Positions 5,367-9,687 of a stretch of 9,687 bases of DNA are shown here, piece by piece (within the stretch, counting starts at the first letter, position 1; every line of letters begins with the position of its first letter). The DNA is from an uncultured Treponema sp. Its GTDB lineage: Bacteria > Spirochaetota > Spirochaetia > Treponematales > Treponemataceae. Where the stretch lies: NCBI GenBank assembly GCA_947165795.1, contig CAMVBP010000069.1, positions 1 through 9,687 of the forward strand, read 5' to 3'. The notes below the pieces were generated by a model that was given only the letters and a program-made list of their open reading frames with translations, ran no database searches and had not been told where the DNA came from. The translations under genes and the position numbers were made by a program.

Positions 5367-6232
5367 GTTTTAAACGTTCCGGATTATTAATAATTACAGC
5401 TTTTCTTTCCCTGCTTATTTCCTGCTATGGAAGCTGGAATTTTCTTTATGATGGAAACAATGTGGACGAACGGACAGAAGAGTTTAATTTGCTTTCTTCT
5501 TCAACCGATAATAGTTTTTCTACTGCGGGAATTTCTTCGTTAAGCGGGAAATACACGGTTTTAATAATTTCTGACACTCATTTTGGCAATGCAAAAAAAG
5601 ATATAAATTGTGCGCCGCTTTATAACTGGCTTGAACGGACAAGAGGTAAGTCTGAATATCCTGTGTTTGCAATTTGTCTTGGCGACGTGGTAGATCTTGG
5701 CAGACAGGAAGAATATGATATGTATTGTGCTTTTTGCAAAAAGCTGCAGAATGAATATGGAATCAGATTAATTTTTAATACTTGCGGTAATCATGATATT
5801 TATCAGGGGAACTGGGAAAACTGGAAGAAAAACTGTTATCCTCATAAAACATTTTACAAATTTCAAACTTCTAAATTTTCCTGGTACAGTCTGGATACGG
5901 CTTCTGGAACTATCGGATTAAATCAATATACAATTCTTACTGAAGAAATGAAAACCGATCCAAGACCAAAAGTTGTTTTTACGCATTATCCTTTTGTACG
6001 CTTCAATCGTGATACTTCAAATATGGCAGAAACTACTGAGCGAAATAAATTGATTTCTGACTTTGCAAAAAATAATGTAAAGTGTGTGCTTGGCGGTCAT
6101 CTTCACAAGGCTTCAATAGACAATCTTGGATTTATGAATTATGTTCTTCCGTCTTTTGGGTACGATGAATCCTGGGGACTTTTATATATTGATGAAGATT
6201 CAGAAACTATAAGCTTTGAATTTATTTCTTAG
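5363..6232 (+). CDS. Calcineurin-like metallophosphoesterase, predicted lipoprotein
   Basis: This 289-residue protein has an N-terminal membrane-directing segment ending in a lipobox LLIS-Cys21, so it is probably cleaved by signal peptidase II and lipid-anchored in the envelope. After a Ser/Asn-rich linker (about 30-60) comes a complete metallophosphoesterase core: D71-T-H73, G-D108, G-N143-H144-D, H208 in THYP, and GGH246-L-H248. These are the ligands of the two metal ions in the calcineurin-like family. The substrate is unknown; phosphodiesters or phosphomonoesters outside the inner membrane are plausible. The ATG overlaps the stop of the barrel-like gene (ATGA), which indicates translational coupling and a possible joint role at the cell surface. 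The 3' end overlaps the convergent rel gene by 11 bp, and no terminator is seen at that point. Confidence 0.88.
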   Translation: MSFKRSGLLIITAFLSLLISCYGSWNFLYDGNNVDERTEEFNLLSSSTDNSFSTAGISSLSGKYTVLIISDTHFGNAKKDINCAPLYNWLERTRGKSEYPVFAICLGDVVDLGRQEEYDMYCAFCKKLQNEYGIRLIFNTCGNHDIYQGNWENWKKNCYPHKTFYKFQTSKFSWYSLDTASGTIGLNQYTILTEEMKTDPRPKVVFTHYPFVRFNRDTSNMAETTERNKLISDFAKNNVKCVLGGHLHKASIDNLGFMNYVLPSFGYDESWGLLYIDEDSETISFEFIS

Positions 6233-8060
6233 TTTCCCATTCAACAGAAACGCTTCGTTCTTCTTTGTGAGGAATTCTCTGGTAAATAAGGCAGTCTGCT
6301 TTATGAATGGAAACGCCTTTCGTTCTGGTTACGTAGCCAACAATTAAATCCGGATAAGACGGATGACAGCATTGAGCAATATTATATAAAACATTTTTTT
6401 CGCCTTCTACAAGAATGCGCCTGTTAACTCTTGGCTGAGCTTCTGCAGAATTTCTGTCTGTGTTTTTCGGGCGTTTTCTTCTTTTTCCGGTTTGAGTTCC
6501 GGGAACCCATATCTCTGCGGTCTGTGCAGTTGTTTCCTGTGACGGCGAAGAAGCTGCAGAGGCTGTCTGAGAAGCGGCAATTTTTTCGCTGAAAGTCGGA
6601 TCGTTTTTTATAAGCCACGAATGAATTCTCTGATGAGCCTTGCTTGTCTTTACAATATTCAACTGATTTTCTGTCGGGTGCGCCTGAGGATTTGTAATAA
6701 TTTCTATTATCTGTGTATTCTGCAGCGGCTTTGAAAGCGGAATGATTTTTCCGTCTGCTTTTGCGGCAATTATCTGTTCACCAATAGAAGAATGAACTGC
6801 ATATGCAAAGTCAATTGCAGTAGCGCCCATAGGAAGTTTTTTTACATCGCCTTTCGGAGTGAACACATAAATTTCATCACCTAAAAATTCATTTTTAAGT
6901 GTTTCAAAATTATTTCCTTCGGTGAGCTTTTCTTTTAAATTCTGAAGCTTGTTATAAATTTCTAGCCTGTCTTCTTCAACAAGTTCACGCGAAGTTCCTT
7001 TTTTATAAAGCCAGTGCGAAGCAATTCCATGCTCAGCCATGTTATGCATTTGATAAGTTCTGATTTGAATTTCCAGAGGCTTGCCTTCGCACATAACTGT
7101 TGTATGCAATGACTGGTATCCGTTCGATTTAGGCATTGCAATATAGTCTTTGAATCTTCCGTCTAAAGGCTTCCACAAGCCGTGAACAATTCCAACAAGC
7201 GTATAACATTCCGAAGGTGTATTACAAAGAATTCTGAGCGCGAGTAAATCAAAAAGTTCACCGGCCTCTTTATTTCTTTTTTTCATCTTTTGATAGATTG
7301 AATAGAAATGTTTTGCGCGGCTTTGAATTTCAACTTTTATTCCAAGCTTTTCTGCAGATTTATAAATGCTGTTTACAGCCTTATCAAGATAGTTTGCGCG
7401 TTCATCTTTTTTCTGCGCAACAATTGCCTTTATCTGTAAGAAAACCTGAGGATTTATATATTTTAAGCTTAAGTCTTCAAACTCATTTTTTTCTGTCTGC
7501 ATTCCAAGACGGTCTGCAAGCGGCGCCCATATTTCTATAGCGCTTGAGGCAATTGAATGCTGCTCTTCTTTTGTAAAGCTTTTAATATTTCTGATTCTAT
7601 CCAGGCGGTCTGCAAGTGTAATCAAAATTATTCGTGCATCATCGCACAATGCAAAAAGCATATTTCTTATTGCATCCGACTGCTGGAGAGTTTTTGTATT
7701 TATTGGAAGATTAAGAATTTTATTAGTAGTTGCAATTATGTTTGCAACATTTTCTCCGTAATCTTTTTTAATTTGTTCGGGAGTAATATTAAAATCATTA
7801 ATAGAGTGGAGCAGGGCACAGATTATTGTATCGCTGTCCAGACGGTTTTGAGAAAGTATAAGCGCAACACGAAGCGGATGAAGATAGTAAGGTTTTCCGC
7901 CTTCCCTAAAAAGTCCCTTTGATTTTTCGACAAGAAGATTCCAGGCTTTTTTTATCTGAAGTGTTTCTTCATCCGAAAAATATTCACTTTTTGAGAAAAA
8001 CTCGTTTATTAATTGTGCAGGCTCTCTAATGTCCGAGTTAAAAACGCTCTCTGTACTCAT
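6222..8060 (-). CDS. rel: Rel/SpoT-homologue (p)ppGpp synthetase with degenerate hydrolase domain
   Basis: This 612-residue cytoplasmic stringent-response enzyme has these parts: HD hydrolase-like region (about 25-190), synthetase (about 240-350), TGS (396-457), helical region (to about 490), a Ser/Ala/Thr then basic linker (about 495-545), and zinc-finger-like CC...H...C (Cys564, Cys565, His586, Cys590). The synthetase is intact: RAKHFYS (248-254), D271 in DLLALR, the RFKD motif (302-305) and E330 in LEIQIRT. The hydrolase is not: the HD-x-x-ED motif reads HSIND-F (85-90), so the Asp ligand is Ser86, and the RLHNMR motif is RLDRIR, although His61 and Asp151 remain. It is thus probably a synthetase only. 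The chain stops soon after the zinc finger and lacks the usual C-terminal ACT domain (typical length is 700 or more). Start ATG 8058-8060 has no Shine-Dalgarno. It lies 22 bp after prmC. Confidence 0.92.
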   Translation of the reverse strand: MSTESVFNSDIREPAQLINEFFSKSEYFSDEETLQIKKAWNLLVEKSKGLFREGGKPYYLHPLRVALILSQNRLDSDTIICALLHSINDFNITPEQIKKDYGENVANIIATTNKILNLPINTKTLQQSDAIRNMLFALCDDARIILITLADRLDRIRNIKSFTKEEQHSIASSAIEIWAPLADRLGMQTEKNEFEDLSLKYINPQVFLQIKAIVAQKKDERANYLDKAVNSIYKSAEKLGIKVEIQSRAKHFYSIYQKMKKRNKEAGELFDLLALRILCNTPSECYTLVGIVHGLWKPLDGRFKDYIAMPKSNGYQSLHTTVMCEGKPLEIQIRTYQMHNMAEHGIASHWLYKKGTSRELVEEDRLEIYNKLQNLKEKLTEGNNFETLKNEFLGDEIYVFTPKGDVKKLPMGATAIDFAYAVHSSIGEQIIAAKADGKIIPLSKPLQNTQIIEIITNPQAHPTENQLNIVKTSKAHQRIHSWLIKNDPTFSEKIAASQTASAASSPSQETTAQTAEIWVPGTQTGKRRKRPKNTDRNSAEAQPRVNRRILVEGEKNVLYNIAQCCHPSYPDLIVGYVTRTKGVSIHKADCLIYQRIPHKEERSVSVEWETKK

Positions 8061-8067
8061 TAAAAAG

Positions 8068-8096
8068 AAAATATCAGAATTTTCAGTTCATTTCAA
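8068..8096 (-). promoter_or_regulatory. Candidate promoter of rel, within the prmC 3' end
   Basis: Minus strand: -35 TTGAAA (8096-8091), a 17-bp spacer, -10 TATTTT (8073-8068), then 7 nt to the ATG. The -35 is good and the -10 matches at 4 of 6. It would let rel be transcribed apart from prmC, with the transcript starting at the ATG. AT-rich sequence makes chance matches fairly likely. Confidence 0.35.
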
Positions 8097-9003
8097 CAAC
8101 GCGAAGCTGGCCTTCATAATCTTTATGAATTTTTGTTTTAAAACTATAGCGTTCAGCAATTTTTGCAGCGGTTCCTGCATTGTATTCGCCGGTTTCCATA
8201 AGAACTGTTCCGAGCGGAGATAAATGTTCCTTTATCTGCGGAATTAAATTTCTGATTATTTCCAGTCCGTCATCACAAGCGGCCTTGTCGCCTGTAATTG
8301 TAACATCTCCATCAAGCGCAAGCCGAGGTTCACTTCTTCCATCGAGTAAAAGTTCATCTACCATAGAGTGCGGAATATATGGAGGATTTGTCAAAATCAT
8401 ATCGAATTTATAAGGAACTGCATCGAAGAGATTTGTTTGAATAAAAGATATTTTTGAATGAATTAAACTGGATTCATCTTTTAAAAGATTTTCTGCATTT
8501 TTTCTGGCAACATCAAGCGCCTTTGAGGAAATATCTGCAAGAATGAATTTTGGAAAAATTTCCTGCGGAATATGAAATTTCTCTATAAGATTTTTTATAA
8601 CGCTTAATGCAATACAGCCGCTTCCAGTACACATATCGCAGACTGTCAAAATAGAATTCTTTTTTGATTCAATTCTTCCTGCAATAAGATTCAGTGCGTG
8701 TTCTACAAGAATTTCTGTGTCCGGTTTTGGAATCAGAACATCCGGCGAGACAAAAAAATCATAACCATAAAATTCTTTGTGCCCCGTAATATAGGCGACA
8801 GGCAAACCGGTTTTTCTTTTTTCAACGGCATCATTAAGTAATGAAAGCTTTTCTTCTGGAATTCTCTCATTTTGAGATAGAAGAATTTGTGTTTTATTCA
8901 GCTTTAAAAAAAAAGATAAAAAAACTTCGACGTCAAGTTCAGATGAAGGAGAACATTGTTTGAGTTCTTCTCTGGCAGAAAATTTAAAATCTTTAATTGT
9001 CAT
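8083..9003 (-). CDS. prmC: Peptide chain release factor N5-glutamine methyltransferase
   Basis: This 306-residue cytoplasmic enzyme uses S-adenosylmethionine to methylate the Gln of the GGQ motif in release factors 1 and 2. The N-terminal helical domain (about 1-75) ends in GLPVAYITGHKEFYG, a strong PrmC signature. It is followed by VLIPKPDTEILVE (89-101), the SAM-binding motif D123-M-C-T-G-S-G (123-129), an acidic LAD motif (about 155-157), and catalytic NPPY (206-209) in TNPPYIP. The tail GDKAACDDGLEIIRN matches the family, though a short extra segment (about 233-243) separates PRLALDG from DDGL. The length is slightly above the usual 280. The start ATG 9001-9003 has only a weak GGA nearby. 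It lies just downstream of a chemotaxis-receptor remnant and 22 bp before rel, so prmC and rel probably share a transcript. Confidence 0.94.
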   Translation of the reverse strand: MTIKDFKFSAREELKQCSPSSELDVEVFLSFFLKLNKTQILLSQNERIPEEKLSLLNDAVEKRKTGLPVAYITGHKEFYGYDFFVSPDVLIPKPDTEILVEHALNLIAGRIESKKNSILTVCDMCTGSGCIALSVIKNLIEKFHIPQEIFPKFILADISSKALDVARKNAENLLKDESSLIHSKISFIQTNLFDAVPYKFDMILTNPPYIPHSMVDELLLDGRSEPRLALDGDVTITGDKAACDDGLEIIRNLIPQIKEHLSPLGTVLMETGEYNAGTAAKIAERYSFKTKIHKDYEGQLRVVEMN

Positions 9004-9030
9004 AAAAATTCCGGAATAAAACCTTTTATT

Positions 9031-9270
9031 TTATTTAACCGTTGTAAAGCCGTTAATCATATCAGAAACTTTACTTGTTGCATCAAGGCTTCTGTCCGAA
9101 GCAGAAACTGCAGCTTCTGCAGTATTGCGCATTTCATCCATATTTTCATTTACGCGGCTTGATTTCTGATAAGTTGTATCTGCAAGATTCTTAAGGTTTT
9201 GAATTCCCGAAAATACTTTCTGGCTTTCATCTTTCATTTGTCCGGAAGATGTTGTAATGTCTTTTGTTGT
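9031..9270 (-). pseudogene. 3' remnant of a methyl-accepting chemotaxis protein gene
   Basis: The minus strand ends at TAA (9031-9033). Read upstream, it gives about 80 residues with the look of the C-terminal coiled coil of a chemotaxis receptor: ITTSSGQM, then evenly spaced hydrophobics in VFSGIQNLKNLAD, and a Ser/Ala/Glu/Asp-rich tail ending MINGFTTVK. The frame stays open to a stop at 9337-9339, but beyond about 9270 the translation (Phe/Leu/Ile/Val-rich) no longer looks like a receptor. A + strand gene with its own ribosome site occupies that side. The signalling hairpin, membrane segments and start of the receptor are all missing. The only internal ATG (9235-9237) would give 68 residues, unlikely to be a real start. 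The fragment marks where a receptor gene was cut by insertion or rearrangement. Confidence 0.6.
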
Positions 9271-9285
9271 TAGAAATGTTATTTT

Positions 9286-9292
9286 GAGGAGG
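9286..9292 (+). promoter_or_regulatory. Ribosome binding site of the 9299 gene
   Basis: GAGGAGG, 6 nt before ATG 9299-9301, is the longest Shine-Dalgarno match in the window and strongly supports this start. Confidence 0.88.
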
Positions 9293-9298
9293 TAAACT

Positions 9299-9687
9299 AT
9301 GAAAGAAGAAAGTATAAATATAACAGAACCAGCTCGTCAGCAGTTGGAATTATTTAGTGAAGAAATGACCAGGAAACTGCTGGATGGTATTATTTCCGAG
9401 AAATCATATCCAGGTCTCAGTACTATAGAGGTTACAGCAGAAGATGTTCGAAGGTTTTCAGCAAATATGCGTTATGTAAAGTTTGGTAGGGCGACAAGAC
9501 TAGCAATTTTTGCTCGTACCTATATATTCCTTGGCGTCCTTGTTGTATTGGGTGGCATTTTTTTTGAAGATTTGAAAGAACTTTCTTTATATAGCCCTTT
9601 GCGTTTATCACTTATCATGGCGGGAGCATTTATGCTGTTTTTTGGCATAGTCTTGATAGCAGTAATCCCTACCCGTGGTAATCGGCA
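9299..9687 (+). CDS. Small membrane protein with two predicted helices, partial at 3' end, family not recognised
   Basis: An open frame begins at ATG 9299 behind a strong Shine-Dalgarno and is still open at the window end, after 129 codons. The N-terminal part (1-65) is soluble, charged and probably helical, with PARQQLELFSEEM and IEVTAEDVRRFSANM. Two hydrophobic segments follow, about 69-88 and 101-124, each long enough to span a membrane, separated by a short acidic turn (FEDLKEL); the second is followed by a positive residue (PTRGNR). There is no signal peptide. Topology is probably N-in, hairpin, C-in. Arg codons include AGG three times, which is rare in neighbouring genes. With the severed receptor gene beside it, this hints at acquired DNA. 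I do not recognise the family and cannot assign a role. Confidence 0.75.
   Translation, partial: MKEESINITEPARQQLELFSEEMTRKLLDGIISEKSYPGLSTIEVTAEDVRRFSANMRYVKFGRATRLAIFARTYIFLGVLVVLGGIFFEDLKELSLYSPLRLSLIMAGAFMLFFGIVLIAVIPTRGNR

Noticed and set aside
7298..8413. Plus-strand open frames across rel and prmC
   Set aside because: They are antisense to two strongly conserved genes, with Cys/Phe/Ser-rich low-information translations and no start signals.
9008..9017. ATTCCGGAAT palindrome before prmC as an operator
   Set aside because: A 10-bp palindrome on its own, not repeated in the window and not aligned to a clear promoter, is within chance expectation.

Overview
The window looks like ordinary chromosome from an AT-rich spirochaete, most likely of the Treponema group. 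This is an inference. It rests on a CheX-type chemotaxis phosphatase, the tail of a methyl-accepting chemotaxis protein, a loosely conserved lipoprotein signal, a predicted outer-membrane barrel protein and low GC with A/T homopolymers. No rRNA, tRNA or CRISPR array was seen.

Layout, left to right. Bases 1-248 are the 3' end of a + strand lyase gene, probably adenylosuccinate lyase (purB), closed by a bidirectional terminator (275-312) and a small GC-rich double hairpin (331-366). On the minus strand follow a stand-alone cheX-like gene (388-846), about 270 bp of tandem 103-bp repeats (900-1166), and metA (1144-2052), whose last codons lie inside the final repeat. A 78-bp divergent promoter region (2053-2130) separates metA from a rightward operon of four tightly packed genes: an alpha/beta hydrolase of the HSL family that has lost its catalytic residues, a U32 (TrhP/YegQ-like) tRNA-hydroxylation protein, a secreted barrel-like protein and a calcineurin-like phosphoesterase lipoprotein. 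This operon meets, with an 11-bp tail-to-tail overlap, a leftward pair: prmC (8083-9003) then rel (6222-8060). Upstream of prmC is only the 3' remnant of a chemotaxis receptor gene (9031-9270), cut off by an unrelated + strand gene for a small two-helix membrane protein that runs out of the window (9299-9687).

Functionally this is mostly housekeeping: methionine synthesis (MetA has the acetyltransferase-type residue), tRNA wobble modification, release-factor methylation, (p)ppGpp synthesis, chemotaxis tuning and envelope proteins. I do not see a convincing new multi-gene system. The points most worth a second look are: a Rel protein with an intact synthetase but a broken hydrolase site and no ACT domain; the catalytically broken hydrolase kept in an operon; the palindromic tandem repeat that appears to have copied the metA tail; the decapitated receptor gene beside a foreign-looking membrane protein; and several genes without a Shine-Dalgarno whose best promoter places the transcript start on the ATG.
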